In this document: positions 23,096 to 35,177 of the stretch, piece after piece
How the letters are laid out: every line of letters starts with the position of its first letter
Numbering within the stretch: the stretch's first letter is position 1
From: Sanguinoderma infundibulare
Lineage: Eukaryota > Basidiomycota > Agaricomycetes > Polyporales > Polyporaceae
Reading direction: 5' to 3'
Length of the DNA stretch: 64,000 nucleotides
Assembly: GCA_032821775.1 (NCBI GenBank)
Contig: JAVLRN010000004.1
Coordinates: forward strand, 1,550,001 to 1,614,000
Notes under the pieces: generated by a model
Databases searched by the model: none
What the model saw: only the letters and a program-made list of their open reading frames with translations
Told to the model about the DNA's origin: nothing
Made by a program: the position numbers and the translations under genes

Positions 23096-23890
23096 GGACT
23101 CAAGAACACAATTGTACAACATCGGTAGACGTCAACTTCTCCCTGTATCCTCTTCCTGGAATGCGCTGTCCTTCGTGGAACCCACGATGTTCGTCCGTAT
23201 GAACCATACCATTTCTCGGCAATTGGTACCCTCCATGGATCCTGAAGATGAGTAATGTCAGCCCTACGACCAATGTGGAATCGACGTCTCAGACCCTGGA
23301 GAGCCCGAAGATTCGTGGAGGAAAGGTACACGACGATGTCCATCACGTAGACATCCTTGTCATCTCTAACTCAACCGACGACAGACACGTTCTCCATCGA
23401 GTCGCGCTCCGTCTCCTCGCCGTTCTCGTTACCCACATCCATATGTTTTCCTGTCCATTTACCAAGAGGATACACAGGGTGGTCCGTACTTTACATATGA
23501 GAAACGTGAACCTTGCTCGTAGGATTCTACTCCTAACAAGGTTCTGGCGGAATTCGAGGTCAGAGGCGTTACATAGCCCGCAAGCTGCATATATCCATAC
23601 ACTTGGAGCGCGACGCTGCCTGACGTTGCGGCGACGTAGTTGTTCTACCCAACAATGTCGCATGTTTCCAAACGCTACGCTCGCTAGACAGGTCTTAAGT
23701 ACATTCGCATTGAGTCATTGAGTCGTCACTTTCACCGTCGTTGAGAGGACCGATGACTCGGAGGGCGTTGGAGCTGTGAGCGATATCGCCGGGACGACCA
23801 AATCCGGCCAAATCGAAATTTTGCTCTCGACCACCACCATCGCGGACACCGTCTGCGACAGCGCACACCCTATTCGCCCCACGCTATTTT
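23096..23890. other. Intergenic stretch, weak ORFs
   Basis: Right after ARPC5. Short pieces such as 'PTMFVRMNHTISRQLVPSM' near 23180-23240 and a plausible GTACAC...CAG intron near 23326-23384 look gene-like, but no consistent frame or family emerged. The last ~150 bp is the promoter side of the F-box gene. Confidence 0.35.
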
Positions 23891-26800
23891 ATGCCCAGTA
23901 GGCCCTTCGAAGCTCATCCCAGAAGAGAGAATCGACACAAACCTACTCGCAACCACCCCGCCAACCCCCGCCAACATGGACACGCCCATCACCTCCATCA
24001 CCGCCCCCACGCTGCACGGGGGACAGACAACGTCCTTCTCAGCATCCCATCGGAATCACTCACCCACGTTACTGCCTTCCTCGACCCACCGGACCTACTC
24101 TCCCTCGCGCGGGCGTGCAAGCACCTCAATGCCCACGTAGCGGACGACAATACCTGGCGCCGGGCGTACATCTACCAGTATCTTGGTATCACGCCCGAGA
24201 GCGACCTACGTGATGACGTAGGCGACAAGACCCTCATGCTGAGGCGAGAGGAGAGCTCCTGGAAGAAGGAATTCATACTGCGGTACAATTTGCGGAGGTA
24301 CGTCATACCTTTTTACGATCTTCTCGGCGCGGAGGTCAAGGGTTTCGCTCGCTTGGGTGAGCCCTGCCAGTGTTAAGTGTTTGTGACTTGTTGCTGCCTC
24401 GTCGTCGCAATGCGCCTGGCTATGAGTCATGTAGCTCTCTTGTTGGGTAAATTTCGCGTGGATCGTCGGCGGTCCCTGGGCGAGCCAGCCGTAGAGCTTA
24501 AGCCACGCGCTCTCCATGATCCTGAGTAGTTTCATCGCCGTGCTGATCGTGGCGATGATTTTCACTGTGTCGCCAGAACGTCGGTATACGCTGCCCCATA
24601 TTAGACGGCTGGGTTATGAGACATGAAATCCATGCGTTCGCGATCGATCCCCTCGCTATGCTGTTCCCAGCTTGTCTGACGAGCTTCGTTGAATCCTGTA
24701 CTCACAAACCCCGACAGACGATGGGAACATTCTCGCAACCAGGCGCGCACGCACACTCCGCATCACTCTGCAATTTCGGCATTGCACCTCATGCCCCACA
24801 CTACCGTTTTAGCGGCATCTCTGCAGTATGGCGTCGTCTCGCGTTCCTATCCGCTATCCGGCAAGGTGCTGCGTGGATTCCTGGATGCATCGGGAACTCT
24901 CAACGGATTGGGCATAGGCAACCCGAACGCAGAGTTCTCTCCGCACGTTTCGTCTATTGCACTCGCGTCCGAGGGCGGCACCGCCAAAATCCTATGGGGT
25001 TTCCGGAACGGTGAAGTCGCGGTGACCACGGCTACGCGGGCCATGGATCACAATCGTACGTCGGCCGCAAGGCTGATCAGATGCCGCCTTGGGGACTGTC
25101 ATGAGGGCGCTGTCGAATGCGTCGCTTGGGCCACCGGTGGCGAAGGCTGCGCACTTCTTGTGAGCGGCGGAGCTGACGGGCGAGTCAAGTTATGGGAGGT
25201 CAAGACCACACAGCTGAAGTGCCTGTGGACTTCGAACAAGGGGCCGTCGCTCGTCCCGGATCCTTGTGTCAAGGTCGCCATGGACTTCCAGCAATGCGCC
25301 ATAGCGTCCGGTCTACGGAGTGGGAATGTCCTGGTATGGACTGATTTCCGTCTGCCTCCCACGGAAGCGTTGGACGTTCCTGCGCTAGAACCTCGCGAGC
25401 TGCGTATTCCCGCACCTGCTATCCCTCCTGGTGCTGCTACTCGGCCTCCGCCGCTCGAGAATACTGCACAAGAGATCACGGACCTTCATATCGCTCCTCA
25501 CGATGAAGGCTTAGCCCTTCTCGTGGCTTATCATCCTAGCCCCGTTTTCCACCGCCTTTTGTGGAATGCTGTCTCCGATACGTTCGACCGCACGCATTTC
25601 GGGGACGAGAGCGCAAGCCCGATCCGCGCTATCTTCCCAGTGTGGGCCTCACGGTCAGAGGAACGCCAGTTCGTAATTGCAGGCGATCAGCTAGGCAACA
25701 TCACGATCTTGCCCTGGGACGCTCAACCGGTCTTATCCCCATTCACTGCGGCATCATCCCTGCTGGCAACTCCCTCTGTCCGTGCTATCCGTCGATTCAT
25801 TGCGCACGAGGATGGGGCTGTGACCGCGCTCGCATGGAACTCCGCCGTCCTAGTCTCGGGCTCGTCCCGGGGTACCATCAAGGTATGGGACGCGCTGACG
25901 TTCGCGCCCCTGCGTTCGTTCCCGTCCCCTGCCGCGAAGCCGTTTGCTGGCGGAGAATGGGACCATGTTTCGCACATACTCCTGGAACGCGATGCGTTGA
26001 TAGTATCTGCTGGCAGCAGGGTACTCGCGTGGAAGGCTGGTCCAGCGGGTAAATCCTCCTTGCACGGCAAAGGCAAGCTGCGCGCCGCTAGCACGAGGAG
26101 TAGTAGCGGTGTCGCAAAATGGCAGCGTGAGTATCAAGTGCCTCTCCATTGGTTGCTTGCCTGGTATGGCGCAAATGACGGTCCTTTTACTGACATTCAA
26201 CCTCCGTATGTTTTCCAGAACAAATCGAAATGCATCGCGATATCTCCGAGTCCCGGCGCGAGCTTGAAGAGGAACGGTCACATTCACGCAAGGTCCTTGG
26301 TCGTGAGAAGGAGCAGCTCTCGACTCTCGCCCACCTCGGCCTGAGCGAAGTCGAAGCGGTGGAGTACGTCCTGATGCTCAGTCGCGACGAGGAAGAAGCG
26401 CGTCGCCGAGGTGCCGCGGAGTCTTCTCTTACGACATCTCGGGAGGACGAGGGCGTATTCATTGCAGACTTCGACGACGTGCCGACTCCCATGGCAACCC
26501 GGAGCAGCATGTTCGGCTCGGACGCGTCGTCCGTCGCCTCGTCCAGGGCGTCATCCTTCTCCGCCCACTCATCCCCGCCTTCGGGTAATAGTTGGAAGGA
26601 CGGGGTCCAGACTCGGCGCTCGCTCCCCCGTGTCGTGCCGTCGGCCTCCAACCACAAGGTCCAGGTATCGCCGCGCCTCCTCCCCGAGCCAACGGAAGCT
26701 GGTTCCAGCATGAGCCCCTTGCCAAGCAGGGGCGTGAGTTCGACGGCAGGCAGGCCCCCTTCAGCGTCCGATCTAGACCAGTTCCCGGCGGTCATTAGCC

Positions 26801-27111
26801 GTACGCCCTCTACAGCGTCGGCGTCTGGTTCTAATCTCAGCGTGGGGGGCTCGGCGCCTGGTAGCCCTCAGTCGGTTAGAAGCGCGTGGAGTACGCCCCT
26901 GCGGTCGCTCCGCACTTCCGAGGCGCCATCACCATCGCCCGGGCTAGCGGCAGGAGGCGTGTCGCCAGCGCAGAGTCCGACACGGTCTCTAATTGGGACG
27001 GCTAGCCTACTTCCTGGGCGGGCGTCATATACGGAAGAAGACGATGAGGACTTTCGGTTGGCCATAGAATTGAGTCTTGCTGAGGCGAGAAGTCGTGGGG
27101 AGGCCGTCTGA
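23891..27111 (+). CDS. F-box/WD40-repeat protein with C-terminal UIM
   Basis: Three exons, 23891-24297, 24718-26126 and 26219-27111; 2709 nt, 902 aa. An F-box near residues 47-95 ('LLSIPSESLTHVTAFLDPPDLLSL', 'NTWRRAYIYQYLG') should bind Skp1. WD40-type blades follow ('LVSGGADGRVKLWEV', 'IAGDQLGNITILPWD', 'LVSGSSRGTIKVWDAL') for substrate recognition. After the second intron comes a charged helix ('MHRDISESRRELEEERSHS'), then a Ser/Pro-rich region, then 'DEDFRLAIELSLAEARSRG', a clear ubiquitin-interacting motif. Role as an SCF substrate receptor is inferred from the domains. Intron 1 is 420 bp, unusually long here, but the joined frame 'RYNLRRRWEHSR' fits the family. The start at 23891 is uncertain; an overlapping ATG near 23975 is out of frame. 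Confidence 0.85.
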
Positions 27112-30100
27112 AGGCGTCGGCCTGCGATTGGTGCGTGCCTTGTGTTGACGCTCCACTGGCTGTGGTTGACAGGAGTTCCGCCGAAGTTAGAGAGAGCGTG
27201 GCCCAAGTTCCAAACCATAGAGTTTCGTCCGTCGTATGTCTATGAATCCCTTTTCTCCTTTATTTTTGCGTTTCTATGTCATAGGACCAGCAATACATGA
27301 TCATTACCTCCAACGCCCGTCAGAAATGGATACGACTGGAGAGCGCCTTGCCACCATGCTCGACGTCAAGGATGCACCGATCGGTGGGTGTCGCTTACCA
27401 TCTGTCGGCGTCCCATGTCAGATAGCTTGCGTCAAGGTGAGTAAAAGGTTACGCCAAGGTCATACTACCTCTCCGACACCGGCCACGATGTAACGCGCCT
27501 TTGTAGTCTCCGCCGAGCAGTCAAGTTGTCAAGGCCAACCGAAATGAACGCCGCCTACCGGTATGGCATGATTAGTATTTGCTGGGGTCGTCTGGTTCGT
27601 TTTCGTGGTCGGTGCCTCAAGGTCATTTTGGATTATCCCCAAATCTGGGTGTCGCATCGAGGATCGGCACGCACTCTGAGCGTGGTGAGTGCACTCTGTT
27701 GTAACGTTATAACGACGTTCAACTAACTGATCTGCGATACATCTATGCATTACTTCGGCGCGTTCAAGCGCGAGCGCCACTTTAGCATAGCTTACCCGAT
27801 GGGTCCGGGTGCTGTTTCATCTCAAGATTGCACCCGCCACTGACATCATATTCGTGCTCATCCTATGCTGCTTTTCCGTAGAGATGATATCCGAGGCTGG
27901 TACGGTGATGCTCCGCTCTTCGGACAGTATGCTTTATCGCATCCGGATCGTTCCAACAGAGCACTATAGTGTAGACCTTCCGGTCGGCCGAAACTGTACC
28001 CAGAAAGTGCAAGCGTTTCAACGCATCGCAATCTGCGCCGTTGTGGTACTCGTTACGTTTGGCGGTGAGTCTAAGGCCTGATGATATCATTCGATGCCCT
28101 AATCCCACTTGCATAGTGTTTTTGCGGAAATCGTGACTCAGCACTACAGTTATCCTACTCAAGGCCTCCGCTATGGTCGGCCCTCAATCGATGTCCCGGA
28201 AGAAACGCTGCCCCGAGAGCTCGAGAACGCATGTCGCGCCATGTCTCATGACATCGTGCTTGGAGCGAGCCAATTCGGTATGTTCTTCCGATTGTCGACG
28301 GCGGCCAGATAATTGTTTAACACGGATGCGCCCGAATACTAGGATCCCGAGCTAACCCAGGGAAGTTGAAGACGACTTCTCGAGCGATGTTCCTGTCGCA
28401 CGGTCCGGGAGCAACGTCGTTCGTTGATCCTATCCCGCGTTATCCGAATCTGTCCTAGCTTGTGGCTCCAATTCAGTATGAACTCTTCCCCGGGCGCCAA
28501 CAAGATCGCGTATGAACGTGGGTTCTTGGACGCTTGACCGTTCCGCCGATGTCGAATGCGTGGCGTTTTTTCGCCGAAGTATCGCGACGTATGGGTCATG
28601 CCGGTCGATGGCAATCGATAGGAGGATCATTTAATTGTATGAGGTGAGACCGCTTTGTGGCAAAAAATGGCAGGTGAGTATTCTTTCTACCGTTGTTTTG
28701 GAAGCCACGTTGAGCTGAAAGGTCAACACTCGTGTTGGTGGCGCTTGTCAATACAGGCATCCTCTCGGCGCCACGCCGTCAGCGCACACGTCCCGTGTTG
28801 CGCCCTGGCTGCTTCGAGCTTTCCTCGGCGGCCTTCTCGGTAAGAGATAGATAACAGTGCTGGGACAAAGTGCACGAGGGCATTCTAACCCGTCATAGTA
28901 CATAGCAAGCTTGACTACATTCAGGCATTCCGATTGTTCTTGCCATACCGCTGTACAGGAAGACTGGGCTGCTGACACCGTTCTCCTGCACAGTCGGAGG
29001 TAACGGCCCACCAGAGGTTTACCGGATTGGTTAGCGTGCTCAGGATCCGAATGTGTAGCAACTTACTTTTCTCTCGACAGAAGACCGAAGGTTCCATCTG
29101 CGCAATGATGCGTGGACCCACAACATTGTTGACGGCTGTAACGGCACCGAATAGGATCTATGAACAAATCGTGTCCCGCCCAAGAAGCCCTTCCACATGG
29201 TACGTTGGGTGAGGAGATCGATGGCGCGTACATATGACGTCCTTGGATTAATATCGATATCATGTGTAGTAGCAGGTATCGGCGATGAAGTACCGGTTAA
29301 CGTCGACAGGTGTGTGGCGTGCCCAATGTCGAATCAATCATGAGCAATACCGCGCTAACCCGTCGGTGGTACACATACTCTACACTTGGTTGGTACTCAG
29401 ACTGTACAGGCCAGGGGTCCGCAGCCCGGAGAGATTCGGTACTACGGTCAAATGACCGAGGACGACTTCAAATCGATGGAGATAAGTCGCATTGATGATC
29501 TTAGCGAACTAAATAGCCGACCCGCATGCGTCCATTCAGTCCAGTTCCTCCGCGAAACGAGTGAAGACGCCGGAACGTGCACAGGTGGCAGTCTCGAAAA
29601 GGATTTCGGGGCCCGCCACGGACGGGAGCGGAACGCTGGTCACACCGTGCGGTTGCCTGTCGCGGTCTTCCGTTCGTCAGCAGCAGGCGTAGGCCTCCGT
29701 TGCCCGACGCGTGCCCTCCCATCACAATGTGGTATCAAGGAGACTCACTCGCTACGAGAAACCGACGTACAGCGCGCGCCGTGCGGTGGCCATGCGAACA
29801 GCTCTTTATGCGACACTGTACGTATCACGTCTTACGGACAGTTTCTCTATTCAGTATTTGATCGCCAGTCATCCAGATCTATTGCAACTCGTGGCGGAAA
29901 AGCGATCTTCTTGGATGCAACGCGTTTACGGCCGGGGTCCCAAACACCTGATTGTGGCTTCTTGGCATTTCGGGGGGCGATGGAGTTCTCTGGAAGAACT
30001 ATACCCTCTGGAGTCCGCGCGTCCCGATGCATCGTTCCGTTCGTCATTTACGCGCAGTTGCTGAAACCGCCAGGTAAGAGGTACAAAAAGCTCCCGACCC

Positions 30101-30164
30101 AGGGGCGTCGTTCCGTCAGGCCGCAAGCCTTCCATCTCCCCTCTCTTCGTGCTCCCTGCACGCC
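27112..30164. other. 3-kb region of unassigned fragments
   Basis: No gene could be assigned. Plus-strand pieces bounded by good splice sites occur: 'RIAICAVVVLVTFGG' (to 28063) then GTGAGT...ATAG and 'VFAEIVTQHYSYPTQGLRYG' (28118 on); 'GIPIVLAIPLYRKTG' near 28925-28970; 'RRFHLRNDAWTHNIVDGCNG' near 29086-29145; 'GEIRYYGQMTEDDFKSMEISRIDDL' split near 29430-29505. The frames do not connect over the whole stretch and stops interrupt them. Either one or more fast-evolving multi-exon genes or a decayed gene. No transposase, RT or LTR was recognised. Confidence 0.35.
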
Positions 30165-31979
30165 ATGAGCGTCGAACAGCTTCGTCCCTTCCCCACTCAC
30201 TTCCGGTTGAGAGACCTTGCCGCTATCACAGCGCGGGTCTTTGAATTCAAGCTCAATCCTCACGAGAAAGCTGCAGCGCAAGCGACGTATGCGTGGTTTG
30301 ACAGGTGAGTACTTTCAAACCCCCCCGCTCTCTACCTGGCGGTCCCGCACGACGACGACGTCACGCTCGCGCTCATGCCAATTGGGGTATAGCCGTAACG
30401 TGTACCATGGCCTGAAGAAGAAGAAGTTTCTATCACATCGCTTCGATTCGTACGCAGGCATGAGCTTCCCTGATGCCGACGTTTCGCACCTGGAGACGTG
30501 CATCGCGTTCTTCCTGTGGGCGTTCTCGGTAAGCCATCATTCATCTCCGCGCCCATCTCGTCCGTTCTCTCACCGCGCGAACCGTTGTGTGTCCATGTTC
30601 CATTCATCATGTCAGTTTGACGATCTATCGGACGAGGGCGCTTTGCAGTCCAAGCCGGAAGCTCACCAGGTCGGTGTGGACATCTCCATGGAGGTGCTGC
30701 GGAACCCAGGCGCTCCGCCACCTAATTTTCCTTACGCTGCGATGCTCCATGAGTAAGTGCGAGTCTAGGCGGAGCTGGGCGTTATTTATTAACTCGTCTG
30801 CAAGCATCTGGCGACGTTTCAGGTTAACCGCGAGCCCAGGGGCATGTAACAGGTACGTCGGTAAATAAGCTCGATAGACGGCCTTGTAATGAATCCGCGT
30901 ATCAACAGGTTTTTCCGTGCCGTCGAAAGCTGGATGAACTCCCAGGTGGAGCAGGCACGTAACCGGGCCACGGACGAGATACCTTCCGTCGAAGAGTTCA
31001 TCGTCCTGCGACGACGAACAATCGGGGGTCCGATTGTCGAAGGTGAGCCGACATCCGCTGCCCGCCGGAGTCTGAACATTAACTTTTCTCGCATAGCGAT
31101 GGTCGAGTACTCGTTGGATCTCCGTATTCCCGAGTACGTCTGGGACCATCCCGTCCTGCAAGAGATGTCAAAAGCGGTGATCGACATCATGACATGGCCT
31201 AATGTACGTTGCTACCGCTCCCCTGCAACCGCTAATGCTCATTTCCGCCGCTTTGATAGGACCTCTGCTCTTTTAACGTAAGGACGTCATAGGATCTGTC
31301 AGTCTGGGCGGCTGGCTGACTGTGACTGCAGAAAGAGCAGGCAGATGGCGATTTCCAGAACCTGGTCTTCTGCATTATGATCGAGCGCGACTGCGATCTT
31401 CAAACTGCCGTCGACGTTCTCACCGACATGCTCGCGCAGCGTGTGGCCGACTACGAACACTACAGGTCGCAACTGCCAAGTTTCGGACCAGAGGTCGACG
31501 CCGAGCTCGCGCGTTACAACAAGGCCATGGAGCAGTACACTCAGGGAACCGTCGTCTGGTATTACCATAGCCCTCGTGAGTAATTTCTCCGCGCATCCTT
31601 TGCGCCCACCAAGGTTGGCAGTTTCTGTCATGCTAATGTTGCAATCACTCTCCTGGGGGTTTTCGTTCGCACAGGTTATTTCCGCGGTCAAGACGTGTCT
31701 GGAATCCCTGAGATCGTCGTTCCGGTCTACGAGCGCACCACTCCGGCGCCGGAGGAGCCAACCGCCCCCGCCTCCAAGTCGCCCATGTCTACACTCACAC
31801 CTCCGGCGCCGATCTCTCCGAAGAAGCACGCGTCGATCCTCAACTCGCGGCGCGTCTCGCTCCCGTACCACGCCCGTCTCTCCCTGCTCCTCATCTCCCT
31901 CGTCGCATGTCTGCTCTATGCCAGCTTTATCTCTTTCCCGGCTTTCCCGCTCAACACTCGCATTACTCTCCAACCCTAA
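30165..31979 (+). CDS. Sesquiterpene synthase with C-terminal membrane tail
   Basis: Nine exons, 30165-30304, 30393-30528, 30616-30752, 30805-30852, 30909-31042, 31097-31203, 31260-31277, 31332-31575 and 31675-31979; 1269 nt, 422 aa. Class I terpene cyclase fold acting on farnesyl diphosphate: the first Mg2+ site is 'FDDLSDE' (Asp94, Asp95, Asp98), the second is 'NDLCSFNKE' (Asn234, Ser238, Glu242), and the R-Y pair is Arg322-Tyr323 in 'YHSPRYFRG', all correctly spaced. The family usually ends soon after this; here ~95 more residues follow: a Pro-rich linker and a hydrophobic segment at about 389-411 ('LSLLLISLVACLLYASF'). Exon 7 is only 18 nt and encodes DLCSFN. Product unknown. Confidence 0.9.
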
Positions 31980-32890
31980 TCTAGCCGATGCCCTTCCAAT
32001 CTCCCCTCGCGTCTACTCTATTCACGCCTCTTACGTCTGCACGCATCGCCCCATCACGTATGTACGACGCCTGGCCCCCACGTTGTTTCACGTCTAAACG
32101 CACGAACACCCACGCCTCTGTATAATATTGTACCGCGACGCCCCATGTACTTGCGCCTATCGCCCGTGACCCATCATCGCTACTTCCGCTCCTCCCTTTG
32201 TTCCCGTTCCCTGGCCTCCCAATCGCATCCTCATAGTTTCGCATACGCTATTGACGTACCCTAGCACCATCGCTCCGCTCTACGCGTACATAACTCGTTT
32301 CCGCTACAGCTCTCAGTATTAGGCTTTCCAGCTGTCGATGACTCGCCACGCCTCCGTTATACACAGTCTCATAATGATCATGTCCTCCACGTTTTGGCAC
32401 GACCATCATCTTTCTGGCTCCACGCGCAATACGTCAACTCTTGTTCGCTGCACGCGAGGGCAGAGGGCACTCCAAGTATGCGCCAGAGCTCTGGGGCAGG
32501 CCATTACGTCCGTCGGCGCCTGGAACGGCTTGCAAACAGTTCAGCCTCAGGCAGCACGGGGACGGCCGATGAACAACGTTGAAGTCGCGCCCGCGGCTCA
32601 GCGCTCTGCACGGATGACAGAACCCTATAAGCTGAGGAACGCGCGCAGACGGCTCACCGCGTGCGCCACAGATAGAAGCAGTATCCAACTCATCGTCCAA
32701 GTCAGTTCGCAGAATGGGCCCGATCGTCAAGTATGGGCATGTCACACATGGGGTCACTTGAACATCGCAAGCATATGCATATAATACACAATGCGCTCGG
32801 AATCGCAAACCGGACTGGTGTACACAAGCTGGGAATCGGTGAAAGTGTTCGTAGCGTGCGGCGTGAGATCGGCGTGGGCTGACACCGTGC
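31980..32890. other. Convergent 3' flank, no supported gene
   Basis: Between the terpene synthase stop (plus) and the SnoaL-like gene stop (minus). Frames at 32338-32808 on both strands overlap each other and show no domain. CTCCCTTT-type pyrimidine-rich stretches dominate 31980-32330. Confidence 0.4.
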
Positions 32891-33571
32891 TCAAGACGAG
32901 GTAGTAGTGGTGGGGGTTATGGTAGTCGGCGGCAGGGTCGTGAAGGGCGGCACGATCTTGTTCTGCTCGTCGGTGAGGACCTCGACGAGGCTCGTCACCC
33001 GGCGCGCGTCAAAGGCGCCGCCGCGGCCGACCTGGACGTGCTGGATGGTCGGGTCGTGGATGACGCTGTGAAGACAGCAGAGCGTCAGGCCAGCTCGTGC
33101 GATGCATTACGATACAGTAAAAGCGGAGCGACGAGGACGTACACAACGTTCATCGACGAGCTGACGGTGGTCGACTCGCGCTGGGCGAAGATGAAGAGCC
33201 TCCCGAAGACGACGGCCTTGAAGAAGACGCCGACGGTGCCCGTCTGCAGCTCGGCATCAGCATCGGCATCCTGACGTCGACGTCAAGACGGTACTCACGC
33301 CAATCGCGTCGAGGGACGTGTCCTCCGTGGGGACCGACACGACCCCGTTGAATGTCACGTCCGCGCCGACGTCGGTCTTGATCTCGCCCTGGACCATCTG
33401 CTTGTACTCGTCGCGCGACATGCTCTTGCCGTTCAAAGTGATCGAGACGTCCTTCGCGAGGAACACATCGAACGCGCTATCGAAGTCCTCCGTCGTCTTG
33501 GCGCTGTAGAGAGCGGTGACGCGCTGCTGAACCCAGTTCTCGAGGTTGGGGAGAACGATGTCGGTGGACAT
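32891..33571 (-). CDS. NTF2/SnoaL-like small protein, copy 1
   Basis: Three exons, 33571-33299, 33243-33143 and 33065-32891; introns 55 and 77 bp; 549 nt, 182 aa. It reads 'MSTDIVLPNLENWVQQRV', 'FDSAFDVFLAKDVSITLNGK', 'MSRDEYKQMVQGEI', 'VTFNGVVSVP', 'TGTVGVFFKAVVFGR' and 'HVQVGRGGAFDARRVTSL', a cone-shaped alpha+beta fold pattern of the SnoaL/NTF2 superfamily that either binds small hydrophobic ligands or catalyses cyclisation/isomerisation. Function not determinable. An in-frame ATG at 33724 would add a mitochondrial-looking leader, but it lies upstream of the TATA box at 33690-33694 and the same DNA in copy 2 is frame-shifted, so 33571 is preferred. Copy 2 is at 35546. Confidence 0.75.
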
Positions 33572-33689
33572 GGTCGACAGGGCTCTGCGAGAGATGCGGG
33601 GGGCAGGTGGTGTTTGGTAGGCTAGGCTGTGTCGGATGGAGCTGCGGGTGGTCAGTTTGGGAGACCGCAATGAGAGGGTTGCGCCCCAC

Positions 33690-33694
33690 TTATA
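33690..33694 (-). promoter_or_regulatory. TATA box of SnoaL-like copy 1
   Basis: GCGTATAAG on the minus strand, ~120 bp before the start codon, at the position equivalent to the TATA box of copy 2 inside the duplicated promoter. Confidence 0.55.
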
Positions 33695-33699
33695 CGCGC

Positions 33700-35177
33700 A
33701 GAGGAGAGAGCGCATGGTCGTCAATCGTGGCGGGCGTGCCGGTCAATGAACCGTACACGGGAAACTAGTTGACCAGAGCCTCTCCCTGCATACGTATCGG
33801 GCGTCGAGCGGTCATACGACGGTGACAGTTGGCGATGATACCGCCGCCACCACTGTTCCGAACAGTCGGCATATACGTCTGTGAAACCATACCAGGGAAT
33901 GCAGCGCACGTTGACGTCACCCTGGGGGTGGTTTCGCGGGCGTTTTGCCGTAAAAGGCTTCCATGCTGGGGATAGGAATCGGGAAAGGCGTTTGGCGACA
34001 GCCTTTGCGACGCTGGGGTAGACAAAGTTATGAAATGCTGTCCCGGGCTAGCCTGGGCCCTGGATGTCAATCCGCTGGGATCGGAAATAAACGTTATACC
34101 AGGTATACGTGCGCGCTCGACAGGATTCATTTGGTACCAGCAAAATTAACACAGCCTCGTAGTCTACACACTGCATGTTTGCAGGGGTGATTTGCGAACA
34201 CTTCCACGTATAGCGGGACGGGTGCAGTCTGCGCGTCTGTCCCAGAGACGCTTCACTAGCAGCCTCAGACAGAAAACAGCTGCCGTGCTGACAGATGTGG
34301 ACGACACCTGGGCGTGATTCAGGCCTACACGGAGCGCTGCTCGATGCGCATCGCCGGACAGACACACTCGCCGTCGCCGGGAGGCGTTCGAATGCAACGC
34401 TTCCTTCTGCTTCACTACCGTTACGGGCCCGCTGGCAGCGTCCAGCGAACCCCAGCGGGGCTCCGCTCGGCGATAACTCAGCTCGGCGATTCAGACGACC
34501 ACCGGCGTGTCGACGATTGACAATGCCGTCGACCGCCGCGAATCGAGCTCGGAGACCATGATAAAGAAGACAGAACAATTGGAAGTGCGCACCTGAGGAT
34601 CACAGCCAGGAACCCTCGGCTCCATCAAGAATCCAAGAAGTCAGCGCGACCCAGCCGACTAATGGTGCCGCACAGACATTCTGGCCGCTCGGCGGAATCG
34701 GACATCGCGAGTCGGCTGGACCAGTGCAACAGAAGTGATCAGGAAGCTTCGCGGGTGGAAGAATGTCGACCAGAGTGAAGGGAAGGTATAGTAATGTTCC
34801 CGTTGGGTCGCCCAGGCGGATCCAAGATGAGCTGCTGAAGATGAAACCGGGAGCCATTCAGAGTCGTCCTCGGCGGTGCTCCGCACAAGCCATTGAACAA
34901 AGCAAACTTCAAGCATAGAGGCCGTGTGGATCCTGGATCGTCGTCGTGGCCGTTGAGGTCAGCTGCGTACATCAAGTTGAAGACGACCTTGATGAGCTTT
35001 CGGACGAATCCGAGTCGGCGATACCTGAGCGCTGCGGCCCCGATGTGGTTCCCTTTCTTTCTAATTCCCGCTTATTATTGCCCTGCAGTTGCTCATGGTC
35101 AGCGATATCTACGTTTACTAGCTACCAAGCATGAATCTAGCGGTAGAAAAGGTAAAAAGACGTTCTTTTTTTCGCAG
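33700..35177. other. Upstream region of copy 1 and spacer
   Basis: No gene seen. To about 34760 this is the duplicated promoter-side DNA; 34760-35177 is the unique spacer between the two duplication units. Confidence 0.5.

Larger units (their letters stand above)
32891..34760 (-). repeat. Tandem duplication unit 1 (gene plus upstream region)
   Basis: This unit and 35546-37400 share the gene and about 1.2 kb upstream. Aligned anchors in the upstream part include GACAGTTGGCGATGATAC (33829 / 36428), GGTTTCGCGGGCGTT (33931 / 36552), CGCAGAGGA with TATA (33700 / 36335), GACAGGATTC (34117 / 36725), GGAGCGCTGCT (34332 / 36977) and CCTCGGCTCCAT (34614 / 37269). Small indels separate the copies. Direct orientation, so a tandem segmental duplication. 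Confidence 0.75.

Noticed and set aside
33572..33724. In-frame 51-residue extension of SnoaL-like copy 1 that looks like a mitochondrial leader
   Set aside because: It lies upstream of the TATA box and the corresponding DNA in copy 2 is out of frame.
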